From Aphrophora alni (lineage: Eukaryota > Arthropoda > Insecta > Hemiptera > Aphrophoridae), in NCBI GenBank assembly GCA_963513935.1, contig OY740765.1, positions 145,951,618-146,015,617 on the forward strand: a stretch of DNA of 64,000 nt, read 5' to 3'. Shown here one piece after another: positions 24,546 to 39,495 of this stretch (positions are counted from its first letter, which is position 1; every line of letters begins with the position of its first letter). Both the position numbers and the translations under genes were made by a program. The notes beneath the pieces were generated by a model. It saw nothing but the letters and a program-made list of their open reading frames with translations. It was not told the origin of the DNA and searched no databases.

Positions 24546-26599
24546 GTTAAATAACGTTATCTAATGTGATTTTTCAGTGAAATAACATTTCGTAGCTGGT
24601 TAGTTCAAGAGGCTGTACTAATAGTTATTTGTGTAATAACAGCGTAAAGTAGACTTAACAGAAAGAAAAAAAAGTTTACACTCGAAAGCGGTAATTTCTC
24701 GACAACCATAAAGACACTTTACACTCGAATTACATTCAACATTTTTCCTACAACTGAAGTATACACTATTATATCCCACCATTTATATTATTTTTTGATT
24801 ATGTGAGAACTAAACAAAATATATGTTACAGAATTTGAGGTTATCTGAGTCTGTTCATTGCTCAGTGAGTGGGCGATGTGACAATACTAAACCTAAATCG
24901 GTTTATTCAGCGTGAAATAAATAATCACATGATATTTTGTGTCCAATAATTTTTTTTTTTAAGATAGTGATCAGCTGTTTTAGAACCTGTTCTTTGGGCG
25001 TAAAACAACACTTTATACACAGTTGAAGGACATTACTTTTAACGTGATTTGTACAGAAATCGAACAATTTGTTTAACATAAAATGTAGCATATTATTTAT
25101 TTATTAAAAAAAGAAAATAAGCCATATTACTTTCTTGCTGGATGTATTTTACACGGTTTATAAATGATAATGTAGTGTAATACACAGTGAAAAGGCATTC
25201 AACAATATAAGGGTTGAATTCACCCTTTACTTTGCATTGTTGACAGTAATTACTCCACTGACACCTGACTTACCCTTTAGGGATGAAATCACCTTCACAA
25301 AGCTGTTTCTAAGGGTCGTGAATTTTCATACAAAAAAATAAAACAATAACAGGAGGAGCTAAGATAGTCTACTAACTTTTCAAAAAACATGAAACGTTTA
25401 ATTAGTAAATCAAAATTAATTAGTTTTGGCCGAGAAGGCGGGTTAGTGTCTAAAATTAATGATTTCGGGTCAGTTTTTGTATTCTTTTCACCCTTAGGAT
25501 TATGGACAGTTCTAACCAAAATAACCTTGGGTTCAGGAATGAAACACATCTAATACCAAGTGAAACTGTGATAGAACATTTCGAAACTTTTAAATTCCAA
25601 TTGGTGTAAATTTGCCTTTTTTATTTTAAATGGCGCAACATTATTGTCATAGTAACCATTAAAGACAGAATATATTTTAAACGGAGAACAAGTTTTATAT
25701 TTTTTGTTAGAAATATAATTAAACTATATAATAACAAATTTATTGATTTTTTTTTATACTTCCGGATGGATTTTTTTTTTTCGTAAAAGAAAGGTTTTTC
25801 CGATGGAAGTTTTATGGTGTACATATTCGTTTTTGGGTTCCTTAGGTTTACAATGTGATTTTTTGGAACGAAGTCTGTTTTTCTGTATGTCTTTCGTCTG
25901 TTGTTTGTGTAGTACTCTATAGCCCAAATGTGTAGACCGAATTAATCGAATTTGTAATCTTTTTATCCGATTAGGGGGGGTAGGAAGTAAAAAAAAAATC
26001 AAAAATATATTTATGTCGTTTGAGATTTCATGGTTAAATTTCACTAACAAAATAAACATTTTAATAATTTCTTACCATATTGACTGAATTTATATCGATT
26101 TATGAATATGTATAAAATTTTTCGATATAGTTTGGTTCTAAGGCTGAATATTCTATACAGTATAACTTATACTTTTGAAAAATGCTATCTCTTAAACGAT
26201 TATTTTTTTTAAATGAATTATTTTTTAAACAATTTTTATTCTTTCAGGAAGTGAATATCAATATATTTTTTCAAAATAAATCTATACTTTTGAATTTAAA
26301 AAACCACACCTAAATCAGATTTTAAAAATAATTATTTTTTACATATAAAAATGTTATTAAACAAAAAATGTTCTTATAAAATATTTTTTAGCCCTATAGT
26401 CAAAACCAACTAAACAAAAAATGTATAGGAATACAACACTAATCATTATATCAAATCCTGGTAAATTTGTAAACGATAATTTAGTTTGTGAAATCGGACA
26501 ACCCCTCAAAAAGGCAACGATTTCCAAGTACAAATTGGGAAAGTAAAACCAAAAATGTCTAGCTTTATTAAAATATCCCCTCAGTGGTTTATTTATAGT
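24546..26599. other. Intron stretch, no gene seen
   Basis: AT-rich. Several minus-strand open frames between 24903 and 26059 have low-complexity Lys/Phe/Leu translations with no recognisable motif, and I do not treat them as genes. Confidence 0.3.
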
Positions 26600-26745
26600 G
26601 AAAACGAGCTTGGCAATCCCGAGATACCCTAACTGGATCTACATTTATTTCATTCAGTCTTGGGTTAGATGATCCCCCTACTTTCTTATTTCTTGTCAGG
26701 TCTTTCTTGTTTCTTTTCGACCCTGAAGCTAAGAGTCTTTTTGTA
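26600..26745 (-). repeat. Dispersed repeat family C, copy 4
   Basis: Reverse orientation: GGCAATCCCGAGATACCCTA, CTGGATCTACATTTATTTC, AGTCTTGGGTTAGATGATC, TGTCAGGTCTTTCTTG and CTTTTCGACCCTGAAGCTA. Confidence 0.6.
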
Positions 26746-28319
26746 GGCTATCTTATTTTTATAAGGTGATTGTGACCGAGGTGTTTTTCATCTTTAAACA
26801 ACAAAAAGTAATGTTTAAAACCTTACTTATTTCTGCGAAAAACATCCTTAAGGCAAAATCAATTAGATTATTTCTTGACTCAATGAATGGATGTTTTTCT
26901 ATGTCAACTGTTTAGCAAGTTGTAGTTTTAAGATTAAGTATAGTTTTAAGAATGCAACTTGTATTTTGTATTTATACTGAAAAAGATTTATATATTTATG
27001 TTTTTGTCAGATTTATTTATTATTTTCTAAAAAGGTTACACGTTTAATACAATTTGTTTGCGTATATCCTATAAATGCAAACATACAAGTACGAAGAGCA
27101 GTGAGAAATGTCAGTTGTAATTAAAGAGAAGGACTATATGTTATAAAGACATCCTGGGGGGGGATGCACTTCTTGATTACCGCGATCTATCCCCGACGCT
27201 CTATAAATAACACATGATAGAAATAATTCAATGTTCAATCTTATTGGTAGGGTAAGATGCAAGAGAACCGACCTTGCAAATCAAATATAACCGCACATAT
27301 GATTATAGACGTTCCAATTCTCACATATACAAGTATAGAGAAAGTTATGTATTGGGTGAAAACGTGTTCGAATCATTGTTAAACGGCCCAAACGAGTGAA
27401 CGGATTTTATTAAATTTGTTATTTGGACGTATTTTGGCCACCCTTTAAATGCTCAAAATTCCAATTTAAAAATTCCCTCTAATGATTATGATTATATTTT
27501 GATAAAAAAGTTCCAAACAAAACGTATTAGTTCGGGTTGTGAGTTTGTTCTTGAAAAGTGAAATTGAATAATTAACACCGTCCAAATACCAAAAGGTAAT
27601 TGATAATTTGTGATTTTATGATATTTGTTACAGTTTTAACATTGTTTAAATGGAGAAAACTGTGAGTATAGCAAGGAAGAAATTAATTTCTCTGTTATTC
27701 TTCGTCCAAAATAAGCTTAATTAGATATCGTTTGAATCTCCATAAAACTTACTACATTTTATGTATCTTGCAATTTTTTGTAAAATTAACGGTATTCGTG
27801 AAATTTGCCGTCAAATATTAAAAACAGCCGCCATTTTGAAACGGTTAAAGATGTTTTAATCATATTTTGCACACGGATAGCGGCCAATAAGATGAACATT
27901 TGTGCACAATCTCAACGCTTTAACTCAAACCGTTAGGGAGTTATGAATTATTTTGTAAAAAACACATACAGTCAGACAAACGCTAAACGAAACGAGATAG
28001 GACATATATCTATATAAACTTTTTTGCTTATTTTGACCCAAGGAATCACTACGTAAATTTTTGCCCCACATTTTTTGAACACTCTGTATATCAAAATGAG
28101 GATTAACGATTTTGATTAAATTTTGGTAGATTGTGAAATTATGTAACCTTAAATAATATCACAAACCTCAAGTAATAAACATTTCGTAAATAATTTTGAA
28201 AAAACCAAAATGAATTTGTAGGGGAATTTTTCAAATTATTCAGAATCTTAATTTCATTTTAGTTTGGTTTTTCTAAGAAGGTACTTTAAACTTTCAACCT
28301 TGGTATTACCACCCCCCGC
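26746..28319. other. Intron stretch with a MITE end, no gene
   Basis: The segment 27825-28085 holds ACAGCCGCCATTTTGAAACG and ends with ATTTTTTGAACACTCTGTAT. The reverse complement of that end begins ATACAGAGTGTTCAAAAAAT, a terminus of the type common in insect DNA elements. The opposite end was not found. Confidence 0.35.
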
Positions 28320-28990
28320 ACTACAAGTGAGCCACTGAAGGGTACCACTGGTTTTGTGATTCGTCAATCTTGTTGTCATTGAATGTTTTTTTGCTTTTCC
28401 AAATTAGATATAATATCGCATAGCATGTATCTCACACTCTAAGCCTCTCACTTAGCTCATTATTAACTGTTAATATCGACCCCAGATACTTAAACTCTAC
28501 AACTCCTGTATCCATCCACTTGTAAATTATTTACACTTAACACATCGCTTCCGTTCACCTTGTACTTTGACTTGCAAATCTATTATTTCCAAGTCTATTT
28601 TTCTAATCACCCCCTTTGAATTATCTAAATGCTGTGAACACTATATCCTCTGCATAGCCCAATCATTGATTAATCCTGATCACCCCCGTCGGATTTACGG
28701 AAAACCTCCCGTCATTCGTTATTCTTTCTAATGGAACATTAAATTGTGGGAAATTGATCACACTACCAACGTCTAAATTCCTTGCATCTTTACTTCCTTC
28801 TGACTCTTTCCTCCCCTTCGGGGATACAGCCCACACTACTGTATAAGTCTTAGCTTTCAAAACAATCCGTACCCACTCGCTTTGATTCGCTGGAAGTCCT
28901 CTCCGATTCCTGACACTCAACTGTCTCAAGTCCTCTTCAACATCCAGCACCAAATGTTTTCTTAGTCTATCTCTTCTTCACTGTCCGTAT
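28320..28990 (-). pseudogene. Rearranged non-LTR retrotransposon fragments (RT and C-terminal end)
   Basis: Read on the minus strand, the first segment is a LINE C-terminus, LDVEEDLRQLSVRNRRGL then NQSEWVRIVLKAKTY, as in RTE/CFDP2-like elements (usual pattern WxDDVEEDLxxLGVxNWRxxAxxRxxWRxIVxxAK). It is followed in the same frame by FNVPLERITNDGRFSVNPTG. Further down come GYAEDIVF and EFKYLGSILT, the reverse-transcriptase catalytic (YxDD) and following motifs. In an intact element the catalytic motif precedes the C-terminus, so the order here is inverted. It looks like the 3' end of one copy joined to the RT region of another. Stops and frameshifts are present. Confidence 0.75.
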
Positions 28991-31442
<2,452 letters not shown>

Positions 31443-31969
31443 ATCAGAAGAGACGAAAAACACAATAATAGCAAGATAAGAATAATCAATACAGAAACAT
31501 ATTATGCAGACTCATATTAATAGTTGTAATAAAACATAATTAAACTTGTAGTTACAATATAGTTAGATCTTTATCATAATCCTATTAGGCCTAATTACAT
31601 TTAATTATATAAAAACCAGTAGGCCTAGTCCTAGACATGAAACCAGTTCATTTAATTAGGTCTATGTCTTGGTGAACTTGTCGTGTTTTCAGATAAAATA
31701 CCATGTTTTCACATAAGTTATAAAGTTATGATAATTTAACTTCACATTTTTGGTACAGTATCTTAATTAATACTGTTACCGTCATGGTTGTCGGTAATGT
31801 AGAATTAATTTAACACGTAGATGAATCAATATACTTTGTATTAGGTTAGTTCTCAGGGTCATCTCATAGTGTGGGAAATTAGGTTTTTAAATGAGGTTAT
31901 GCGATTTAATGTATAATTGTTTCAAGACAAACTAGTTTCAATGGCAGGTTGACTAAAATTTGACTAATT

Positions 31970-32090
31970 ATTATTTTATTACACGTAAAAAGGCACAGAA
32001 AATGAATTTAAGAATAATAAATTCTCTTCAGTTAAACAGACAAGTGGTGTTCGGCGAATCGTAGCGCATCATGGCAATTAGGTTATCTAA
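31970..32090 (+). repeat. Dispersed repeat family E, copy 2
   Basis: TTATTACACGTAAAAAGGCA, GAATTTAAGAATAATAAATT, AGACAAGTGGTGTTCGGCGA and GTAGCGCATCATGGCAATTA parallel 12265-12375. Confidence 0.5.
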
Positions 32091-32489
32091 TTATAAGTTG
32101 ATAGAGCGAGCGCTTCTCTCACGGCGGTTTTAGACGGTCACAGGTTAATCAGTATTATTCTTGTTCCTTTTTTCCGAGTATCACCTACTCTCCCGTCTTC
32201 ATTCATGTAACAGGCATAAAGATAATATGTCAAAAAACATAAAAACAGTTAATGTCTCACACTGTAAGACATAATTTTAATTTTTAATTTTACATCCGTA
32301 AGCGAATTATTTATGGTAACCACACAACAATTCAAACAGAATTTTTCTACCATTGAACAGTTACGACACGTGAGAGTGGGTTATTGTGGTTTGAAAGCAG
32401 GATCTTTAAAAAAAAGGTTTGATGCTGTATGTAACAATGTATGGAACAATGTATGCTCTCTTCTTTCGGAACTCTACAGAGATGTTGTC

Positions 32490-32708
32490 AGATAGTATGC
32501 CGTCTAAGATGAGCTGGTCATGTAGCAAGGATGCCAAAGACCTTGGGTGGATCAGATATTTACCAGAAGAAAGATTAGTAGACCAAGGTTGAGATGGAAG
32601 ATGACGAGTTTTCAATTTTGATTCTGAGAAACTGGAAAGCTGCAGCGCAAAACGAGAAAGACCGGCGGTTGAAGTTACGGAAGGCCCTAAATCTACTTCG
32701 TATCGCAA
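32490..32708 (+). pseudogene. Decayed LINE 3' end feeding an AAG tail
   Basis: Across three frames the + strand reads AGHVARMPKT, then RPRLRW, then ILRNWKAAAQNEKDRRLKLR. These are, in order, the conserved blocks of the C-terminus of RTE/CFDP2-like retrotransposons (GHVxRM, RPxxRW, xxNWxxxAxxRxxWRxL). Frameshifts between them show it is dead. The reading runs directly into the AAG microsatellite at 32708, which is therefore most simply the expanded 3' tail of this insertion. Confidence 0.65.
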
Positions 32709-32808
32709 AAGAAGAAGAAGAAGAAGAAGAAGAAGAAGAAGAAGAAGAAGAAGAAGAAGAAGAAGAAGAAGAAGAAGAAGAAGAAGAACGACGAACGAAC
32801 GAACGAAA
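32708..32808. repeat. (AAG)n then (CGAA)n microsatellite
   Basis: About 80 bp of AAG/GAA repeats followed by ACGACGAACGAACGAACGAA. One frame gives a poly-Glu run, which is an artefact of the repeat. Confidence 0.95.
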
Positions 32809-34984
32809 CTAATAAATGTTTTAACTGATCACCTGTTATAAATATCTTAGCCTATTTTAAGGTTATGTTTGCGTCTTTGATCAAAACGAATATTACAGTA
32901 GTATACTGGAATTGCTCTATTAATAGTACAGGATTACCCACGAAAACCTTTACTATTTTTAATTTAGCATTTACATATTTATAAACACAGAAATTACACA
33001 AAACTGTTTTAGATCGATAGAGAAACTCTGGAAGATTGAAAACAGCGTGTAATATAATATATGTCATTGTTATTGTTGCTATATAGTGATATGTGATATT
33101 TATTTGATTTCTTACCTTGTCACTGATAGTACTGCTGATATTCTTTACCATTTTTGTAGGATAATAAACTTTTATTTCGCTCTTAAAATACGTGAAACAT
33201 TAGGAAAATCAATATAACATAATTGCACCAGTCGTTTCATATATTCAGATGTTCTGAGAAATCCGTTGACGTCAATGTTATTGATTTCTCAAGTATTGTC
33301 GTCTGCAAGTGTTTTTGAATAATACACTCTGTCCTTTAAAAAATCCCAAAAAGATCAGGAGGACTGAGGTCGGACTATTTGATTGGCAACACTTCCTTTT
33401 ACATAATGCAGTCTACAACTACTTATTAGAGTTATTGAACTATCGGTCGCCTGCAGAGTTATACCTCCAAGCTGGAAGTAGCTTTGTGTCAGCACTCTGT
33501 CATCAAGTTGCTCAAAGAATTCCATTCAGAAACGTTCATAAACCTCACTTATCACTTTTTTTATCAAACAAATTCGGCAGATCCTCGTGGCAGGTATCTC
33601 GCATCAAATACCTTGTCAGAATATAATGGATGTTCTTTGATTACATGTGGAGTTCATCCAATGCGTAGCGATTTGTCAATTCAAACATCCATACAAGTGA
33701 AAGCACGCCTCATGCGTAAACCATGTGATGGAAAGAATGTCCGCCCTCAAACTTTAATGAGCCTAGAATCGTTGGCAGTGCCAAAATCTTATCTACTTTT
33801 CTCGTCCCTTTAGTTCTTGCATGGCATGAATATTGTACGGGGGTTTCTTAGTAGCTCTTTGAGCAGTTTCTTGACTTGATCTTTCAGCGATTTCTACAAA
33901 ACACGTAATAGACGATTTCGAACATAATCAACGAGCTTATGCTACTTTTACCAACGTTCACTAAGGAGGGATCCAGTTGTTTCCAATTCCCGTGTGATAG
34001 ATAAAATTGTTGTCTTGCTTGGAAGGTTTCGAACACCAAACTCAATCCGTAAGGCCCTTTGGGTAACAACAATTAACAAGTTCCTAATTCAATAGCATCT
34101 CGTTATACTGAACTAAACTGCATGCTTGCCAACTGACCACCAGTACAAAGCTAAATAAAAAAAAATAATAACAAATATCACCAAAGCAACAGCATCAACG
34201 ACATTGTAATCCGTGATGAATTTTCCATGATTTTATAGACTTGATGCAGTTTTATTTAATTTGTGTAAGTGATCTGGATCACACTGTATTTGTATATATA
34301 GGGCTAAATATTAGTTCAAATAACTAGGTTAAGATATTTTCACATTTCATAGTCTCGGTTGTTGGTCTGAGAGATGATAAAAGTTAAATTTTCTATACTA
34401 AAAATCCTCTGAAAGGAAATTATCAAAAGAAATGAATTTAATTAAATTTGAGCGAAATCACCACCGTAAAACCACCCTCCCCCTTTGTCTAATTTTATCC
34501 TTTTCTTTCCAAACTCTTCTTCTAACTCTTTACAATTCATCGACAGACAGACTTCGCGATAAATCTCCGCTAAGAGTGTTTATATTTTGAGTGTCTGTTT
34601 TTGTGATAGCTGGAGTTCAAAGGTTACAGGATCGGGAATATTTGCATATATGAATATGTATCGAAGGCTACTTCCCTAACGAAGCTAGGAATGGGGAAAA
34701 ACCCCCTGTCGTTGATATTATTTACATGTTTAATTCCAGCCATGAGGGAGGGGGGGAGGGAGTGACCGACAATAACAGGATGTTTCATTACAAGCTTAGG
34801 TGACGAATTGTGATTTGTCAAAATACTGATAAGCAGTTCTTTTAATATTGAAATCGCAATAAGCCAAAAGATAAAATTCGTATAAAAACACCAACCCAAA
34901 ATAAATATTTAACACACAATAATATATAACTAAACAATGAAAAAATATTGCACTAACTTTCTGATACAATCATCTAAACAAATC
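32809..34984. other. Intron stretch, no recognised gene
   Basis: Between 33309 and 33813 two overlapping + frames of 105 and 109 codons have more balanced composition than most of the intron and might be an old transposon segment, but I recognise no motif. Near 34745 there is a short GGGAGGGGGGGAGGGAG run. The rest is AT-rich. Confidence 0.3.
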
Positions 34985-35775
34985 AATGTCCCTTACTTAC
35001 CCAGTTCCATTATCAGCGTAATAAAATCAGATTCTTTAAATGTAATGCCCAAAAGTTGGTTTCTTGGGCCTTGTAAGAAATTTTATATTATATTGGTGGA
35101 TGAAGAGGTACGTTTGTTTAAAACAGTTGTTACACAGGTTTTCTGAACTTTGTAATTGTGTATATTATTACTTTCTTGACCTTCACTAGGCCCGGATATC
35201 GTAGATGTGTTTATAGTACAAAATTTCCACTCACTTTGCTCGTGTGTGCCTCAGTTCTGGCGAGCCTCGAAGATGTACATCCTGTGAAGTAGCCGTCATT
35301 CGCTACGCTCGTTTCGGTAACTCGGCCCTACCGGGTCTCGTACTGTATCATATTTTTTTGGAAGAATATTCGAAACTACATTTTTGATGATAACGCTATT
35401 TTGTCATTGTAGAGTTGATAACAGTAAACGTAAAATTTAAACCTGCAAATTAATATCTAATGTGATGTCTTATGATTAATTCACAAGATATGAAGGAACT
35501 GCTTCAAAATTACCGCTGTTTTAATTCGATTTATTCGAATTTTAATACGGTTCTATACAAGGTCATATTAGTCACCTAAACCTAATTTCATATCCTTATC
35601 TTAATTTTTGTGGCTGCTATCGTAAGTAAGTACAGACGACAAAAACCGCGAAATCACGGAATGTCGAAAATCTTCTATTTTTTCAGTTTCTTGCAGCTAT
35701 CGTGAAGATCAGTCAAAAAACCGATGTCGAAATTTCATCCATTACCAAACTCACTCTATACTTCGTATACTGAGT
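34985..35775 (+). mobile_element. Dispersed element family D, copy without the minisatellite
   Basis: Starts CCTTACTTACCCAGTTCCAT and continues with AAAAGTTGGTTTCTTGGGCC, TATATTATATTGGTGGATGA, GAGGTACGTTTGTTTAAAAC, TGTTACACAGGTTTTCTGAA, CGTAGATGTGTTTATAGTA and ATTCGCTACGCTCGTTTCGG. It ends with TTTGTGGCTGCTATCG and TTACCAAACTCACTCTATAC. The single GTTGG...GTACG segment corresponds to one unit of the array at 15358-16492, so this copy shows the unexpanded state. Confidence 0.6.

Positions 35776-35776
<1 letters not shown>

Positions 35777-35813
<37 letters not shown>
35777..35813. repeat. (TA)n microsatellite
   Basis: TA dinucleotide run directly after the 3' end of the family D copy. Confidence 0.95.
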
Positions 35814-35820
<7 letters not shown>

Positions 35821-36719
35821 CTCTTTACGTTATCAGAAAACATGTAACATAATTATTTTCAATTAACATAATTAATATCATTATTAATAACAAATACTAC
35901 AAACAAACTAAAATACAATTTAGAGAAAAATAATTAGAAATAGAATTTAAATACTTATGCAACTAACAAAGAAAAAGGAACATTATAAACCTTTCTGACA
36001 CAATTATACAAAGAAAATGTAACCACTTCATTTAGGCTATTCGCCTGTTTTGAAGGTACCCTCATTGGGGAAAAAAGAAACACAATTAATATTTACTAAA
36101 TTATTATTATTGATAATATTACTTACTTTGTGCATAGAAAAAACGAACTGTGAAAACATGTAACATATAAAAATTAACAATCTAATAATTACAAAAAAAT
36201 TATCACAAATGGTGGAGTCTGTTAAAAAACATTGAAAGAAAGAGAAAAATAAATAAATTTTAGTACCAATAATATATACACAATAAATATACTAAACACT
36301 AATTTAACATATATTATGTTTTTAAAGAAGACAATTCAAAGCAACACATTCGCACAAAAACAAACACACTCTCACATACAATAGTCCCAAAAACATTGTA
36401 CACATGTTATGTTGTAATATTTAAATTGAACGTTTTATCGTCTAAAACGAGTAACCATCGCCTCAGATACCTCAAAAAGGTTAAGAATTCTTACATTTTT
36501 AACATATTCAGATCCATATCTCAGATAAAACAGTAACATCAAGCAAAGAATTACAGATTAACAACCAGTTTACAAAATTATCAATTATTTTTTATTGCTC
36601 CTAATATTTAAATGCAATATTTGTAAAGATAATTATGCCATAAGCTATGTATATACTTCAAAATATAATTATCACAATTTGAATAATGTTAAAAGTTACA
36701 TGATACTGAATTACAACTT

Positions 36720-37270
36720 AGATCTACTGTGTTCGTGATTTGCACCACTGGAGCACCATCATCCCACCGCATTAGGATCCTTCCACCTCTCAGTCATAGA
36801 TTTTGTAATCCTTGGTCTTCATTGCCTCCCTAGCCAAAGCGTATAGGCGTCTTCTTGCAGGACATAGTGACTCATTAATATAAACTATGCACTCAGAGTC
36901 CGGGCCAACATCTCTACAGGAAAGATTCCTCTTCACACGCCTTCCTTGTCGTGGACCTCCATTTGCACGCTTGCCCAATCGATGACAGTACCCATTCCGT
37001 CAGTGACGTTCAGTTCTAGTCCTAAACCAATGTCCTTCATCTCGCTTACAACATCCTCACCTTATTTTTTTCTGGTATCCCATGTATTTCGATACAATTT
37101 ACCCTAGAGTACTGTTCAGCATCCTCTAATCTGTCAACTACGTAAATCTCCTTCATCAACTTTAGCATCAAACACCACACTCGTCGCTCAGAAGCACATG
37201 GTACACATCTCCAAGACATATTTTCAGTTGATACTGCATCAACATCCACCTTACTCATTTTCACACTGGT
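36720..37270 (-). pseudogene. LINE ORF1 remnant (minus strand)
   Basis: Three frames together show an ORF1-type protein of an insect non-LTR element. The first is KMSKVDVDAVSTENMSW with RCVPCASERR, the end of a Cys-rich (PHD-like) finger. Next are YVVDRLEDAEQYSRVNCIEI and HGIPEK, typical of ORF1p/transposase-22-like domains. Then come KDIGLGLELNVTDGM, LGKRANGGP, RRVKRNLSCRDVG and YINESLCPARRRLYALA, and finally RWDDGAPVVQITN. Frameshifts lie near 37050 and 36980, with internal deletions. No reverse transcriptase is attached. No host function is likely. Confidence 0.75.
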
Positions 37271-37737
37271 TGAACGGAATCATACGAGTTTTAGCGGCTT
37301 TGAATAAATAACTTTGCTACATACACCACAAGAAGACATTTTAAAGTCAATCAATTTAACTTTAATAGACAAGTCACAAAAAACAAATACACAAGAACGC
37401 GAAAATAAAACTCCACAACGTATTTAACTTAGAAGCCAAAACATATGTTTTCAGCGAAAATAAAAACATGGAACTTTACCCTCAACCTTATAGCTTCCAA
37501 CTAGCAACGTCTTAATTCTATCCTGAATATAATATATATAAGGCTGTTTGTTTCAATTAAAATATATATTATTGTATTATTGATATGGTTTGATCTGACA
37601 TTTGCCATTATTTAGTGTATATAAAAACTATTAAATGACGTTTCGAGAGTACAAATCAACTCTTTTTATCAAGTGATAAACGAGGGGAAAAACACCTACA
37701 TTATATTCTTGTAGCCTAGGGCTAAGTTGGAAACTGA

Positions 37738-37738
<1 letters not shown>

Positions 37739-37784
<46 letters not shown>
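37739..37784. repeat. (TA)n microsatellite
   Basis: AT/TA run of about 44 bp abutting the left end of a foldback element, which probably inserted into it. Confidence 0.95.
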
Positions 37785-37786
<2 letters not shown>

Positions 37787-38352
37787 TTCCTGAAATACGC
37801 GGAGATAATTCAGAGTATGGTTATATTGGTCAAAAGAAAGATAAAAGTGACTATTAACATATGTCGGAAACGCTTCTTGTACCAGTTATCCGCCATTTTT
37901 GTTTATTTACTAAATAATTTGTATCTCTAGAACAACTTAACCGATTGCGTTGAAAATTTGTGTTGTAATTACCAATATAAAGACCTTGTTCGACAAAAAT
38001 AATCAACGTGTTCCAATAATCAATTTAAAATTTTTTAATGAAAACAACTTTATATGAATTATTTTCATTTAAAACTTTTAAACAACCGCCATTTTGAAAA
38101 GGATTTATTGAAAGAAGTAGATTATTTTTTTCAAACTTGGTCCTTACATTGATGAGTACCGTGCAAAATTTCAACTCAATCGGTTAAGCCGTTGTTCTAT
38201 AGATAAAAATTATTTAATAAAACAAAAGAAAATAGCGGATAGCTGATAAAGGAAGCATTTCTGGACATGTGTTGTAGAAGGAACTTGTTTCTTTATTTTG
38301 ATCCATAAAACCACCCCTTGAAATATCTCCGTTTTATAGCAACACTCTGTAT
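37783..38352. mobile_element. Foldback MITE family A, copy 2
   Basis: The left end is AGTGTTCCTGAAATACGCGG and the right end is CCGTTTTATAGCAACACTCT; they are diverged inverted repeats. Inside are facing segments: CATATGTCGGAAACGCTTCT, ACCAGTTATCCGCCAT and AACTTAACCGATTGCGTTG on the left, AACTCAATCGGTTAAGCCGT, AGCGGATAGCTGATAAAGG and ACATGTG on the right, around CCGCCATTTTGAAAAGG. It matches 62443-62963. No coding capacity. Confidence 0.7.
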
Positions 38353-39490
38353 ATAATTTTTTTTTTTTTTTCATTTTTGTGTGGAGCCAAAAATAATATT
38401 TCAATATCAATATTTTTTTCAGTAGCAGTTTTCTTAGTTTAACCTTTATTCAAAATCTCTCGACGTTTTTCTGTTCAGCTAAACCCGTTCTGCTCCCCCC
38501 CCTCACCAGACTATTTAGAATACCTCAAATACATTCATACCTCGACCGTTTTAAACCGTAGTACATTATTGTCACGTCAACTTGTGTCGCGCTTTAGCTT
38601 GTTTACAAAACAGCTGACTTATACCTCAGCTGAAAGTCAACATTTGACCTTTGAACCCTCTTTTTAATCCCTCGATTGATTTATAAGAGTCACGTGTTAT
38701 GGTGACATATTTAAAAGTTAGAAAATCTTAATATTTAACCTTTACTACAAGACGTTGTATACTCAAATTCTAATCTTCAATTGAAACAAATAAGTCCCTG
38801 TACAATTTTTTTAATTCTGTTTTGTTTCTTGTTAAGAACGCAATCTCTGTGGCAAGAATGCAGGTAATAATGCGAAATTTTGAGTAAATTTTTTTATCAT
38901 AGTGGCTAAATGTTGGAATAAAATTGTAATTTTTTACAAAATTTTTGAAAATAGTGTTTATTAAAAATCTATTATCTTAATTATCTCCAAACCATTCATT
39001 TTTGCAGAAAAATGTAGAAAAGAGAATTTTTAGATCTACCGTCACTAACAATATCCCTAAAGCACAGCAGAAATATTAATAAAAAAAATAAAAAATAGTA
39101 ATTCTTGAAGAACATGCGAAAACTTTCCCAGTATCAATTTTGGAAAACTTGTACATTAAAACACAACTATAGCATGTCACAAGCGAAGTGCCTTTGCTTT
39201 ATAAAAATACATTATCCAAAACGTGTATTTTTTTCAAATTTTTCTTTTTCATTTTCTACTTACTTGGTAGTTTGACTTGGTTTTGTTAATTTTTATTTGG
39301 TTTTGAAAATGAGTGAGCGAAATAGTTTGTGCAATATTTTTACATAGTTTATTTAATTTAAGATCAAATTTTAAAATTTTATTCAATGTCGTAAAGAAAA
39401 CCCAAAATTCTACATCTTAACGTGAAATGAATAACAAAAATCTACAAAAATGTTGTCCTTTAAGTCAAAACAGATCTTAGACTTTTATAA
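38353..39490. other. Intron stretch, no gene seen
   Basis: AT-rich, with nothing recognisable apart from a T-run at 38359-38371. Confidence 0.3.
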
Positions 39491-39495
39491 ATCGT

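Noticed and set aside
32594..32812. Frame with a long poly-Glu run
   Set aside because: The Glu run is the AAG repeat; the upstream part is a LINE remnant, not a host protein.
33309..33813. Two overlapping + strand frames of about 105 codons
   Set aside because: Composition is balanced, but there is no recognisable domain, no splice-site support, and the frames overlap. An old transposon is as likely.
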